This document shows positions 9,782 to 18,188 of a DNA stretch of 64,000 bases, in pieces; positions within the stretch are counted from its first letter, which is position 1; every line of letters begins with the position of its first letter. The notes under the pieces are model-generated. The model did no database searches. It saw only the letters and a list, made by a program, of their open reading frames with translations, and was not told where the DNA came from. Origin of the DNA: Acidaminococcus sp. (GTDB taxonomy: Bacteria > Bacillota > Negativicutes > Acidaminococcales > Acidaminococcaceae); contig DXYB01000003.1 in the NCBI GenBank assembly GCA_019416065.1, forward strand, positions 28,723-92,722, written 5' to 3'. Made by a program: the position numbers and the translations under genes.

Positions 9782-9814
9782 CAAAACAAAAGGCCTGCCA
9801 CAGCTGCGGCAGGC
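9782..9814 (-). terminator. Hairpin with T-rich tail between ftsL and murE
   Basis: On the minus strand GCCTGCC and GGCAGGC form a 7-bp GC-rich stem with an 8-base loop, followed by TTTTGTTTTGT. It is a plausible intrinsic terminator or attenuator between ftsL and murE, at the point where ftsI is usually found. Confidence 0.6.
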
Positions 9815-9851
9815 ACCATATATATTGGAGGAGACAGCCGCAGGCAGCATG

Positions 9852-10262
9852 TTACGGATTACGCACGTAAATATTGCTTCTGGCCGTACTCATACCCAGT
9901 TTCTTTTCTGCAATTTCTGCAATGCGCTGCGGATTATGCAACCGCTCCACATCAATTTGAAGGGTCTCCGATTCATCCAGACACTGGGCTTCCAGACCTT
10001 TCAGCTGGACCAACGCACTGCATTTTGCAAAGTACAGTTCACTTAAAGCCACATTCACGAATATTAATGATAATACCAAACTAGCTAATAATGCAACCTG
10101 TCGGGCTCTTTTATTTACTTTTTTCCTGACGGTATCTGTTTTCCGGGTGGGATATACCCTTCTAAGGGGAATGGATTCCGCTTCCTTATAGGCTGTAGAG
10201 CCATACGTATAGCTATTTCTGCCATTCCATGCTACCTGTCCCGTTTTTTCCCTGGTAACCAT
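9852..10262 (-). CDS. ftsL: FtsL-like division protein
   Basis: Small bitopic divisome protein. The 136 residues show a basic cytoplasmic region of about 53 residues, one membrane segment (about 55-77, VALLASLVLSLIFVNVALS), and a short extracytoplasmic coiled-coil-like region ending in AEKKLGMS, the kind of ending seen in FtsL proteins. Sequence conservation of FtsL is low, so position between rsmH and murE is the main support. A terminator-like hairpin follows. Confidence 0.8.
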   Translation of the reverse strand: MVTREKTGQVAWNGRNSYTYGSTAYKEAESIPLRRVYPTRKTDTVRKKVNKRARQVALLASLVLSLIFVNVALSELYFAKCSALVQLKGLEAQCLDESETLQIDVERLHNPQRIAEIAEKKLGMSTARSNIYVRNP

Positions 10263-10311
10263 TGCGGCAGCTCCTTTATATTAGTATTTCGGCATGCATC
10301 AGCACGCTTTA

Positions 10312-11244
10312 TTAAATTTTCTCCGCTCCCCTAAGTCTTGCGCTACGTGCCCTGGGGTTGACCTGTAATTCTGCATCCGTTGGAGTAATTTTTTTTAGTG
10401 TTTTAACTTCCGGTTTTCGTCCACATACGCACACGGGCAATTCCGGGGGACATATGCAGCCTTTTTGCAATCGTTGAAAAGCTCTTTTTACGATCCTATC
10501 TTCTAGGGAATGAAAAGTGATAACGCCAATCCGTCCGCCACTTTTCAAGCGATGAACGGCTTTTTCCACAGTTTCATCTAAGATTTTTAATTCCCCATTC
10601 ACCTCAATGCGAATGGCCTGAAAGGTCCGTTTCGCAGGATGCGGTCCATCCTGCCTGGCACCTTTGGGTATGGCTGCCTTGATAATGCGTACCAGTTCAC
10701 CCGTTGTACGAATGGGCTGCCTTTGCCTTGCTGCCACAATAAATTGAGCAATGCGTTTTGCCCACTGTTCTTCACCGTATTTATAAATTACACTGGACAG
10801 CGCATCTTCTTTGTAGCGATTGACTATATCCGCCGCCGTCAATGTTTCGCTTTCTTGATCCATCCGCATGTCCAGAGGCCCATCATGCATATAGGAAAAT
10901 CCACGTTCCGGGGTGTCCAGTTGATACGAAGATACACCCAGGTCAAATAAGATTCCATCTACCTGATTAATACCCAAGGAATCTAGTACTGTGCCAATAT
11001 GGCGAAAATTATCGTGGATAATCTTCACCTTACAAGAAAGATCTTGTAAGCGTTCTTTTGCCGCACGTATGGCATCCTCATCCTGGTCCATTCCAATTAA
11101 AAGGCCATCCGGCTGGAGCCGGGAACCGATTGCATGGGAATGACCCCCTCCCCCCAGCGTACAATCTACGTAAATACCAGATGGGTTCTGTACCACCCAG
11201 TCTACGGATTCTTCCAGCAACACACTTTTATGCACGAATTCCAC
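10312..11244 (-). CDS. rsmH: 16S rRNA (cytosine-1402-N4)-methyltransferase RsmH
   Basis: S-adenosylmethionine-dependent enzyme modifying C1402 in the ribosomal decoding site (formerly MraW). The N terminus VHKSVLLEESVDWV and the motif CTLGGGGHSHAI are family hallmarks, as are DLGVSSYQLD and FHSLEDRIVKRAF. The start codon is GTG. The 310 residues match the family. It lies 21 bases after mraZ, and ftsL follows after 49 bases. Confidence 0.97.
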   Translation of the reverse strand: MEFVHKSVLLEESVDWVVQNPSGIYVDCTLGGGGHSHAIGSRLQPDGLLIGMDQDEDAIRAAKERLQDLSCKVKIIHDNFRHIGTVLDSLGINQVDGILFDLGVSSYQLDTPERGFSYMHDGPLDMRMDQESETLTAADIVNRYKEDALSSVIYKYGEEQWAKRIAQFIVAARQRQPIRTTGELVRIIKAAIPKGARQDGPHPAKRTFQAIRIEVNGELKILDETVEKAVHRLKSGGRIGVITFHSLEDRIVKRAFQRLQKGCICPPELPVCVCGRKPEVKTLKKITPTDAELQVNPRARSARLRGAEKI

Positions 11245-11265
11245 AGTGCATCCCCATTTCTCTAT

Positions 11266-11691
11266 CTATTCAAATTCCAGTTCTTCCACCATCTGGGCCA
11301 CGTCATCTTCCACACTGGTGGTATAGGCTTCATACTGCTTCTTATCCCAAATTTCCGCCTTATTCCCCACGCCTACAATGACTGCCGTATCCCCAATTTT
11401 TGCATAGGAGCGCAAATTTGCTGGCAAGAGAACGCGCCCTTGTTTATCCGGTTCTGCTTCACAGGCACCGCCAAAGATAAAACGGGAAACATCTCTTTCC
11501 TTGTGTTTGGGCATCATTTTTTGCGCAAAGCTATTTTTCAGTTTTTCCCATGCTTCCATGGGATATACGTCCAGGCAGCCATCCAGTCCCTTTGTAATAA
11601 CAAAAGTCTTGCCCAGTGTCTCCCGCAATTTAGCCGGCACAAACAGACGCCCTTTGGGATCCAAGGCGTGCTCAAATTCCCCCATCAGCAT
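11266..11691 (-). CDS. mraZ: Transcriptional regulator MraZ
   Basis: AbrB-like DNA-binding protein that autoregulates the division/cell-wall cluster and forms a ring. Two repeats of the family motif are seen: DPKGRLFVPAK near the N terminus and DKQGRVLLPAN in the middle. I chose the ATG at 11691, giving MLMGEFEH like the family consensus and 141 residues; a start seven codons upstream at 11712 is also possible. The promoter immediately upstream carries three MraZ-type repeats. Confidence 0.95.
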   Translation of the reverse strand: MLMGEFEHALDPKGRLFVPAKLRETLGKTFVITKGLDGCLDVYPMEAWEKLKNSFAQKMMPKHKERDVSRFIFGGACEAEPDKQGRVLLPANLRSYAKIGDTAVIVGVGNKAEIWDKKQYEAYTTSVEDDVAQMVEELEFE

Positions 11692-11721
11692 CTGTTTCAC
11701 CTGCTTTCCCATTAATTTTTA

Positions 11722-11746
11722 CTCCACTTAACACCACTTTTCCCCA
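11722..11746 (-). promoter_or_regulatory. MraZ operator: three TGGNG repeats at 10-bp spacing
   Basis: On the minus strand TGGGG, TGGTG and TGGAG occur in tandem, each separated by 5 bases. This matches the arrangement described for E. coli MraZ boxes (TGGGN repeats with 5-nt spacers). The first repeat shares its T with the -10 hexamer, so binding would cover the transcription start. Confidence 0.85.
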
Positions 11747-11774
11747 TTATAAACCGTTTTTAATGAAAAAGCAA
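11746..11774 (-). promoter_or_regulatory. Promoter of the mraZ cell-division/wall operon
   Basis: TTGCTT (-35, 11769-11774), 17-bp spacer, TATAAT (-10, 11746-11751) on the minus strand. It directly abuts the MraZ operator. Confidence 0.85.
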
Positions 11775-11872
11775 CGCAATCCCGTGTTTTGACTGTTTTT
11801 TTCAAGATGTTTCTTTATCTTATAGTTACTCCCGCAAACGACTCGTAACGGACAAAAATCCCATTCCGTTCT

Positions 11873-11900
11873 TTGTTCGATGGACAGGATGTGGTATAAT
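11873..11900 (+). promoter_or_regulatory. Promoter of the penicillin-binding protein gene
   Basis: TTGTTC, 16-bp spacer, TATAAT at 11895-11900. It faces away from the mraZ promoter about 100 bp to its left; the two wall-synthesis transcripts are divergent. Confidence 0.65.
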
Positions 11901-11953
11901 AACGAATAAACCTATGTTCCCAATTTATTCTGATTGCAATAGGAGCTGACGTG

Positions 11954-14029
11954 ATGACAAATAAAAATAAAAATTGGAGAAATTTTATGGACTCCTCCGG
12001 TCATAGACATAAAAAACTAGGCGGTACGATTTTATCTGCCGTACTGGCATTAATTCTGGTAGGATTTCTCTCCGTGGCAGCGTTTTTTGCTTTGGCAAAA
12101 TTTACTACTGCCAAAATTTTAAGTAAGGACATGGTCCCCATGGCTTCTTCTCAATTCTTTGATGCCAAGGGAAACCTGATTACCACTGTAGATTCCGAAG
12201 AATCCCGTATTCCTGTAACCATTGACAAAGTGCCGAAGAACTTGCAAAATGCTTTTCTAGCCGCAGAAGATATTCGCTTCTACGAACATGGTGGCATTGA
12301 TTTCCGCGGTATCGGTCGCGCAATCTACACCTACATTCGTTGGGGGGAGGTCCAGGGCGGCAGCACCATTACCCAGCAATTGGCCAAAAACTATTTCCTG
12401 ACACAGGAACAAACTCTGTCCCGTAAAATCCACGAGGCGTTTATCGCCTTGCAAATCGAACAGAAATATACTAAAAAAGAAATCCTGGAAATGTATATGA
12501 ACCAGATCTATTTTGGACAGGGCGCTTATGGCGTCGAGACCGCTTCCAATATTTATTTTGGAAAACACGTGGAAGATCTGGACTTGGCACAGTGTGCTAT
12601 GTTGGCCGGTCTCCCCAAAAGCCCCAATTACTATTCTCCTTTGACCAATCCTAAGGCAGGCAAAGCACGGCAGCGTGTCGTATTGGATCAGATGACCAAA
12701 TACGGGTTTATCACCAAAGACCAAGCGGACAAGGCCTATGCAGAACCACTCAACTATAAATCCTTAAACACCGCTCCCGGATCCAAGAAATACTTCATTG
12801 ATTATGTCATCCAGATGCTGGTAGAGAAGTTTGGACCGGATGCCGTATATAAACAAGGTTTAAAAGTTTATACAACACTGGATCCAGATATGCAAAAAGC
12901 CGCCGAAGAAGCGGCGGCACTGACCCCGACGTACTACACGGACGATAACAAATTAAAGCAGCCACAATCTGCCATTGTTGCCGTAGATCCTAAGACCGGC
13001 TATATCAAAGCCATGATCGGCGGCCGAGGAACAGACCAATTTAACCGTGCGGTTATGGCGGAACGGCAGCCTGGTTCCTCTTTCAAGCCCTTTGTTTACA
13101 TGAATGCCTTTGAACAAGGTGCAACACCTAATGATACGGTGGAAGACTCCGCCATTCCTGGCAACTGGAATCCACAAAACTTTGACCGCCGTTTCCATGG
13201 TGATGTCACTTATCGGACGGCTCTTACATATTCTTATAATGTTCCTGCAGTCAAGATTGCCATGAAATATGGTGTAGGAAAGATGATTGACTTGGCCAAG
13301 CGCTTTGGCATCACCACGCTGGTAGACGGTGATGAAAATGGCGCAGCCGCTTTAGGCGGTCTGACCCACGGTGTCACACCACTGGAAATGGCAGGTGCAT
13401 ATGGTGGAATTGCCAATATGGGAAGCTTTAACAAACCCACGCCTATCATTAAAATTGTGGATCGCAATGGAAAAGTCATTTATGAACACAAAACCAATCC
13501 TACCCAGGCCGTAAAACCCGGCACAGCGTACATGATGATTTCCATGATGGAAGATGTTATGACCCGAGGCACAGGACGTGGTGCAGCGATATCCCGTCCT
13601 TGCGCAGGAAAATCCGGTACAACCAGTGATTACCATGATGCCTGGTTTGTAGGCTTTACCCCGGATCTTGCTTGTGCCGTATGGATTGGGGATGACAACA
13701 ATGAGTCTCTTGGGGGCATGACCGGTGGCGGTGAGCCAGCTACATTGTGGCGTACCTTTATGAGTAACGCTTTAGATGGCAAGCCCAAAACGGACTTTAA
13801 AGTGCCAGAAGGCTTTAAGATGCCGACGCCCAAATACGAAGCCCCAAAAGAAGCACCCAAAAAAGACGGGAAAAAGGATGACGACAAAAAGAAAGACGAT
13901 AACAAAAAAGAAGAAAGCGGAGATGCCGCACTTCCTGGTGGCGGCAATCCGCCTCGTCCCTCTTCTGGCAATAAATCCGGACAGCGCCGCAGTGCAACGC
14001 CTCCACCCGTTCGTCCTCCTAAAAATTAA
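11954..14029 (+). CDS. Class A penicillin-binding protein (PBP1a type)
   Basis: Bifunctional peptidoglycan polymerase. Residues about 25-50 form a membrane anchor. The GT51 glycosyltransferase domain shows AAEDIRFYEHGG with the catalytic Glu near 105, GGSTITQQLAKN and RKIHEAF. The transpeptidase domain has the active-site SSFK (Ser about 375), a SYN triad, and KSGTT. The C-terminal tail of about 65 residues is low-complexity (Lys/Asp then Pro/Ser/Arg), probably periplasmic and unstructured. The ATG at 11954 has AGGAG eight bases upstream; a GTG three bases earlier is possible. It is transcribed alone, divergent from the mraZ cluster, and is the only penicillin-binding protein gene seen here. 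Confidence 0.95.
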   Translation: MTNKNKNWRNFMDSSGHRHKKLGGTILSAVLALILVGFLSVAAFFALAKFTTAKILSKDMVPMASSQFFDAKGNLITTVDSEESRIPVTIDKVPKNLQNAFLAAEDIRFYEHGGIDFRGIGRAIYTYIRWGEVQGGSTITQQLAKNYFLTQEQTLSRKIHEAFIALQIEQKYTKKEILEMYMNQIYFGQGAYGVETASNIYFGKHVEDLDLAQCAMLAGLPKSPNYYSPLTNPKAGKARQRVVLDQMTKYGFITKDQADKAYAEPLNYKSLNTAPGSKKYFIDYVIQMLVEKFGPDAVYKQGLKVYTTLDPDMQKAAEEAAALTPTYYTDDNKLKQPQSAIVAVDPKTGYIKAMIGGRGTDQFNRAVMAERQPGSSFKPFVYMNAFEQGATPNDTVEDSAIPGNWNPQNFDRRFHGDVTYRTALTYSYNVPAVKIAMKYGVGKMIDLAKRFGITTLVDGDENGAAALGGLTHGVTPLEMAGAYGGIANMGSFNKPTPIIKIVDRNGKVIYEHKTNPTQAVKPGTAYMMISMMEDVMTRGTGRGAAISRPCAGKSGTTSDYHDAWFVGFTPDLACAVWIGDDNNESLGGMTGGGEPATLWRTFMSNALDGKPKTDFKVPEGFKMPTPKYEAPKEAPKKDGKKDDDKKKDDNKKEESGDAALPGGGNPPRPSSGNKSGQRRSATPPPVRPPKN

Positions 14030-14048
14030 CTTAGCCTAATGCTCATGC

Positions 14049-14073
14049 GGTGCAGCCTTGACAAGACTGCACC
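14049..14073 (+). terminator. Hairpin after the penicillin-binding protein gene
   Basis: GGTGCAG and CTGCACC pair around an 11-base loop 20 bases after the stop codon. No T-run follows, so it may only slow or stabilise the transcript end; the strong terminator lies beyond the tRNA. Confidence 0.4.
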
Positions 14074-14106
14074 GATCTGCTATACTACATCAGTCTTTGA
14101 TATTGT

Positions 14107-14195
14107 GGAGGGGTGGCCGAGCGGTTTAAGGCACCAGTCTTGAAAACTGGCGATTCCGCAAGGAACCGTGGGTTCGAATCCCACCCCCTCCGCCA
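14107..14195 (+). tRNA. tRNA-Ser(UGA)
   Basis: An 89-base class II tRNA. The acceptor stem pairs GGAGGGG (14107-14113) with CCCCTCC (14185-14191), followed by discriminator G and an encoded CCA. The anticodon stem-loop CCAGT-CTTGAAA-ACTGG has anticodon TGA. The long variable arm is the serine hallmark, and the T-arm contains GGTTCGAATCC. Confidence 0.97.
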
Positions 14196-14227
14196 ATTGT
14201 TATAAGAAACGATTTGTACTTAGAAAA

Positions 14228-14261
14228 AGCGACTTGGTCGTTAGAGCCAAGTCGCTTTTTT
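14228..14261 (+). terminator. Intrinsic terminator after tRNA-Ser
   Basis: A perfect 10-bp stem AGCGACTTGG/CCAAGTCGCT with a 9-base loop is followed by a T-run. Confidence 0.9.
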
Positions 14262-14268
14262 GCGCAAC

Positions 14269-14301
14269 AAAAAAGACGCTGCTGTGTGCAGCGCCTTTTT
14301 G
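14269..14301 (-). terminator. Intrinsic terminator of pta
   Basis: On the minus strand GGCGCTGC pairs with GCAGCGTC (one mismatch) around a 5-base loop, followed by six Ts. It lies about 20 bases after the pta stop. Confidence 0.85.
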
Positions 14302-14319
14302 ACTTATGGTAAATTATTT

Positions 14320-15330
14320 TTATTTGTCCGCATCAATGGCGTCGCTGGCGCAAACAGCAACCACGTCCACCACATCCTGGGTAGAGCAGCCACGGGACAA
14401 GTCCAGAACTGGTTTAGCCAAGCCCTGTACCAGAGGTCCCAAGCAGGTAGCCCCGCTAAAGCGTTCTACCAATTTGTACCCAATATTAGCAGAGCACAGA
14501 TTCGGGAATACCAATACGTTCGCATGACCAGCCACTTTGGAGCCCGGGGCCTTGCGTTCGCCCACTTCCGGAACCAGGGAAGCATCCAGCTGGAGTTCGC
14601 CGTCAAAGGCAAAGTCCACATTACGGGATTTCAGGATCTCAACCGCTTCTTTGACTTTATCCACTTCAGGGCCAGAACCGGATCCTTTGGTGGAGTAGCA
14701 CAGCATAGCAACTTTCGGCTCTTTGATCCCTACGGTATTTCTCGCCCGTTCTGCACAGCTTACAGCAATATCTGCCAGTTGTTCTGCCGTCGGGTCAATG
14801 ATAACGCCGCAGTCACCAAATACAAATTTGCCGTTATCGCCCAGCTCTTTTTTGTCAGAGAGGATAATAAAGCCGCTGCATACAGTCTTGTTGCCCGGTT
14901 TGACACCCACAACCTGCAAACCGGCTTTGATCGTATCCGCACTGGTACGGGTAGAACCAGAAACCACGCCGTCCGCATCTCCCAGAGCCAGTAATCCTGC
15001 TCCGAAGAAAGTCGTGTCATGAAGCATGATGTCCCGTGCTTTTTCTACGGTCATCCCTTTCTTAGCTCTGCGCTTAGCAAAGTATTCGCACAGTTCATCC
15101 ATTCTTTCATAGGTAGCAGGGTTTACAATCTTGACTCCTTCAAAGCTGATCCCCAAACGGTCAGCACTCTTTTGCAGTTCGGCAGGATCCCCCACCAGCA
15201 CGATTTTAGCAAAACCTTCCTTGGCTACAATACTCGCAGCCTCCAGAGCTCTGTCGCTGTTATTTTCCGGCAGTACAATCACCTTTTGGGCAGGTTTTAC
15301 CCGCGCTTTCAGTTCGTCCATAAATGCCAT
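14320..15330 (-). CDS. pta: Phosphate acetyltransferase
   Basis: Converts acetyl-CoA and phosphate to acetyl phosphate and CoA, the first step of ATP-yielding acetate formation. The 336 residues are the short (PtaA-like, no DRTGG domain) form; GSTRTSADTIKAGLQ and the C-terminal NIGYKLVERFSGA region are recognisable. Phosphate butyryltransferase is a related alternative, but the overall sequence resembles Pta better. It is monocistronic: its own promoter lies upstream, a terminator follows, and no acetate kinase is nearby. The role fits glutamate fermentation to acetate and butyrate. Confidence 0.93.
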   Translation of the reverse strand: MAFMDELKARVKPAQKVIVLPENNSDRALEAASIVAKEGFAKIVLVGDPAELQKSADRLGISFEGVKIVNPATYERMDELCEYFAKRRAKKGMTVEKARDIMLHDTTFFGAGLLALGDADGVVSGSTRTSADTIKAGLQVVGVKPGNKTVCSGFIILSDKKELGDNGKFVFGDCGVIIDPTAEQLADIAVSCAERARNTVGIKEPKVAMLCYSTKGSGSGPEVDKVKEAVEILKSRNVDFAFDGELQLDASLVPEVGERKAPGSKVAGHANVLVFPNLCSANIGYKLVERFSGATCLGPLVQGLAKPVLDLSRGCSTQDVVDVVAVCASDAIDADK

Positions 15331-15390
15331 ACCATATCACTCCTAGCGAAGAATTAAAAAAGGCGCATCATGCTCCCCTTTTATAGGTTT

Positions 15391-15421
15391 ATTATAACAC
15401 TTTTTTCACTTGCGTGTTCAA
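15391..15421 (-). promoter_or_regulatory. Promoter of pta
   Basis: TTGAAC, 19-bp spacer, and an extended -10 TGTTATAAT on the minus strand, just after the smpB stop codon. Confidence 0.65.
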
Positions 15422-15430
15422 CTTTCCACT

Positions 15431-15898
15431 TTAGCGCTGATTACGGCTTTTTAGTGCCCTGTCCACGTCCCGTTTAGCGGAACGCTCCGCCATATCTCGG
15501 CGTTTATCATAGAGCTTTTTTCCTGTAGCAAGCGCCAGTTTGCATTTTACCAGCCCATGAGCAAAATATAAACTGAGAGGCACCAGGGTAAACCCTTTTT
15601 CCCGCGTTTTTCCAATAAGCTTTTGGATCTCCTTTTTATGCATGAGAAGTTTTCGGTCTCGCAGGGGATCCTTGTTGAAAATATTCCCGTGTTCATAAGG
15701 ACTGATATGGAGGTTGTACAGGTACAACTCCCCTGCTTTTGTCACGGCGGCATAGGAATCTTTCAGATTGGCTTTACCCTGGCGCAGGCTTTTAACCTCT
15801 GTGCCGGAAAGTACGATGCCGGTTTCATAGGTTTCGTGGATTGTATAGTCATGCCTTGCCTTGCGGTTTTCTGCGATGACTTTCACTGCCTTTTCCAT
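15431..15898 (-). CDS. smpB: SsrA-binding protein SmpB
   Basis: Binds tmRNA and delivers it to stalled ribosomes for trans-translation. The 155 residues contain the family landmarks HDYTIHETYETGIVLSGTEVKSLR, abbreviated here from the start of the domain, the glycine-tyrosine linking strands and the basic C-terminal tail. The reading frame overlaps the 3' end of rnr by 50 bases, so translation is probably coupled to RNase R, its functional partner. The tmRNA gene itself is not in this window. Confidence 0.96.
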   Translation of the reverse strand: MEKAVKVIAENRKARHDYTIHETYETGIVLSGTEVKSLRQGKANLKDSYAAVTKAGELYLYNLHISPYEHGNIFNKDPLRDRKLLMHKKEIQKLIGKTREKGFTLVPLSLYFAHGLVKCKLALATGKKLYDKRRDMAERSAKRDVDRALKSRNQR

Positions 15899-18188
15899 AA
15901 TTTTTCTTCCTTCTTCTCTTTTTTTGAGAATGACTGGTATGCTTCTTTTTGCTGTCGTTGCGCCCGGTAGTTTTATGTTTCAAGGTACCGGCTGCAATGC
16001 CTGTTTTAGTCCGTTTCTGCCGGGACAAATCCTGGCGCATTGCATTCATAGCCTCCGGAGAGAGTCCAGGCAGTACAAAATCAATCTTGCGCTCGCTAAT
16101 ATCCACCTGAAGGACCTGGATCCGTACTTCGTCCCCCAAACGGTATTGCTTACCCAGGTGCTGTCCTACCAGTGCATATTGCCCTTCCAGATAGTCATAG
16201 TAATCGTCTGTGAGGCTGGAAATATGGACCAATCCTTCCACACCATTTTCCAGCTCTACAAAAAAACCAAAAGAGGATACGCCGGAAATAGTCCCCCTAA
16301 ACTCCTGCCCTACAAACTGGAGCATGTATTCCGCCATTTTTAGATCCACAGTTTGCCGTTCTGCATCAATGGCGGCCCGCTCCCGCTGGGAACAGTGCTG
16401 GGCAGCTTCTTCCAACTGACGCATTCGCTCGTTAGCTTTTTGCCGAGTGAGTCGTTCTCCATCAAGCTGTTTACGCAAGAGCCGGTGCACCAAAAGATCC
16501 GGGTATCGGCGAATGGGAGAGGTAAAATGAGTATAGTGCCGGGCTGCCAGACCAAAATGCCCAATGTTTTCCACTTGGTACACTGCCTGTTTCATACTTC
16601 GCAGCGCGACCGTGGAAACCAGTTTTTCTTCTGGCCGTCCTGTCATCTTATCCAGAGCTCGCTGTAGATCCTTGGATTTAACTTGTTCCTGTGATTTTAG
16701 TGTCACACCAAAAAGGGACAACAATTTACCAAGATCCTGAATTTTTTCCCTATCTGGTACATCATGGACCCGATAAATAAAAGGTCGTTTCTTTTTGGCC
16801 ATATAGCCTGCTACCGTTTCATTGGCGGCCAACATAAATTCCTCAATGAGCATTTCTGCCACGGAACGTTCTCTACGCACAATTGCCGTAGGTCGATTGG
16901 CTTCGTCCAGAATGACTTTTTGTTCCGGCACCTCAAAATTGATGGCTCCTCGTAACATACGCTTTTTCTTTAACACGCCTTGGAGCTTTGCCATCGTTTC
17001 AAGTATGGGTACAATATCCTTGTATTTTTCCCGGAGCAAAGGATCTTTGTCTACCAATATGGCTTTTACATCCGGATAATTCATTCGGTGATGACTGCAG
17101 ATGACGCTGGGAGCAATTTCGTAAGAAATGGTTTTTCCAGTTTTCCCATCAATCAGCATTTCGCAGCTCATGGTCAGCCGGTCTTCCCTTTCATTCAGGC
17201 TACAGATCCCGTTACTGAGTTCCACAGGTAACATGGGAAGAACCCGGTCCACCAGGTACACACTGGTGCCTCGTTCATAGGCCTCAAGATCCAGTGCCGT
17301 ATGAGGACGTACATAATAGCTGACGTCGGCAATGTAGACTCCCAGGAAATAATTATCCCCTTGTTTTTCCACGTAGACCGCATCATCCAGATCTTTGGAA
17401 TCAATCCCATCAATTGTAATGATATTCCAGTTCCGCCGGTCTTTACGGCTCTGTAGTTCCTTGGGCTTGATGGTTTGGGCTATTTTTTCTGCAGCGGCCT
17501 GAACTTCTGGAGGAAATACGGTGGGTAGGTCGTTATCTTTGATAATGGATAAAATCTCAAGTCCTATATCCCCTGGTTTTCCTAGTACTTCTACAATGCG
17601 CCCTTCAGCATTGCGCCGTTCGTCCGGCCAGGTGGTGATCTCTACCACCACTTTATCCTTATTATGCGCCCCATGAAAGTCCCGGCGCCGGACATAGATA
17701 TCTCGGCCTACCCGTTTATTATCCGGGATGACAAAGGCAAATTCTCCACTTTTACTAAATGTACCCACCAGTTTTGTATGGGCGCGCTGTAAGATCCGGA
17801 TAACTTTGCCTTCCCGCCGATCATCATAAGCACCTTGCATCACCCTGGCTACTACCGTGTCCCCATCCATAGCACCGGACAAAGCTCCTGCTGGAATAAA
17901 AAGGTCTCCCTCCGCCGTTTTTTCTGTGGGAACCACAAACGCAAATCCTTTGCTGGTCACCTGGCAGCGCCCTGTCACAAGCCCCATGGCTTCCGGCAGT
18001 CCGTAGGTGTGATACCGGGTTTGAATCAGCGCCCCACAATCTTCCAGCTCTTGGAGTGCCCTCCAGAAGTTCTTCATGTCGTCGCCTGTGACTTGCAGTG
18101 CTTCCAGCATGGTTTCTGGTGCCAGAGGGGCTACCGGATGGGCTTTTACATAGTCCAAAATCAGGCTTTGCAGCTCAGTTTGTTTCAT
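15849..18188 (-). CDS. rnr: Ribonuclease R
   Basis: Processive 3'-5' exoribonuclease that degrades structured RNA and non-stop mRNA. About 779 residues hold an N-terminal winged-helix and cold-shock domains, the RNB catalytic domain with its cluster DGIDSKDLDDAVYV containing the metal-binding aspartates, HFTSPIRRYPDLLVHRLL, a C-terminal S1 domain and a long Lys/Arg/Ser-rich tail. Such basic tails contact SmpB in E. coli, and here the tail codons overlap the smpB start. The ATG at 18188 lies inside the upstream thioesterase gene with AGGAT-type spacing. It belongs to the secG-esterase-thioesterase-rnr-smpB operon. Confidence 0.96.
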   Translation of the reverse strand: MKQTELQSLILDYVKAHPVAPLAPETMLEALQVTGDDMKNFWRALQELEDCGALIQTRYHTYGLPEAMGLVTGRCQVTSKGFAFVVPTEKTAEGDLFIPAGALSGAMDGDTVVARVMQGAYDDRREGKVIRILQRAHTKLVGTFSKSGEFAFVIPDNKRVGRDIYVRRRDFHGAHNKDKVVVEITTWPDERRNAEGRIVEVLGKPGDIGLEILSIIKDNDLPTVFPPEVQAAAEKIAQTIKPKELQSRKDRRNWNIITIDGIDSKDLDDAVYVEKQGDNYFLGVYIADVSYYVRPHTALDLEAYERGTSVYLVDRVLPMLPVELSNGICSLNEREDRLTMSCEMLIDGKTGKTISYEIAPSVICSHHRMNYPDVKAILVDKDPLLREKYKDIVPILETMAKLQGVLKKKRMLRGAINFEVPEQKVILDEANRPTAIVRRERSVAEMLIEEFMLAANETVAGYMAKKKRPFIYRVHDVPDREKIQDLGKLLSLFGVTLKSQEQVKSKDLQRALDKMTGRPEEKLVSTVALRSMKQAVYQVENIGHFGLAARHYTHFTSPIRRYPDLLVHRLLRKQLDGERLTRQKANERMRQLEEAAQHCSQRERAAIDAERQTVDLKMAEYMLQFVGQEFRGTISGVSSFGFFVELENGVEGLVHISSLTDDYYDYLEGQYALVGQHLGKQYRLGDEVRIQVLQVDISERKIDFVLPGLSPEAMNAMRQDLSRQKRTKTGIAAGTLKHKTTGRNDSKKKHTSHSQKKRRRKKNYGKGSESHRRKPQGKA

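Noticed and set aside
14260..14994. A 244-codon open frame on the plus strand opposite pta
   Set aside because: It is antisense to a clear phosphate acetyltransferase, overlaps both terminators, has no ribosome-binding site and no recognisable composition; a shadow frame.
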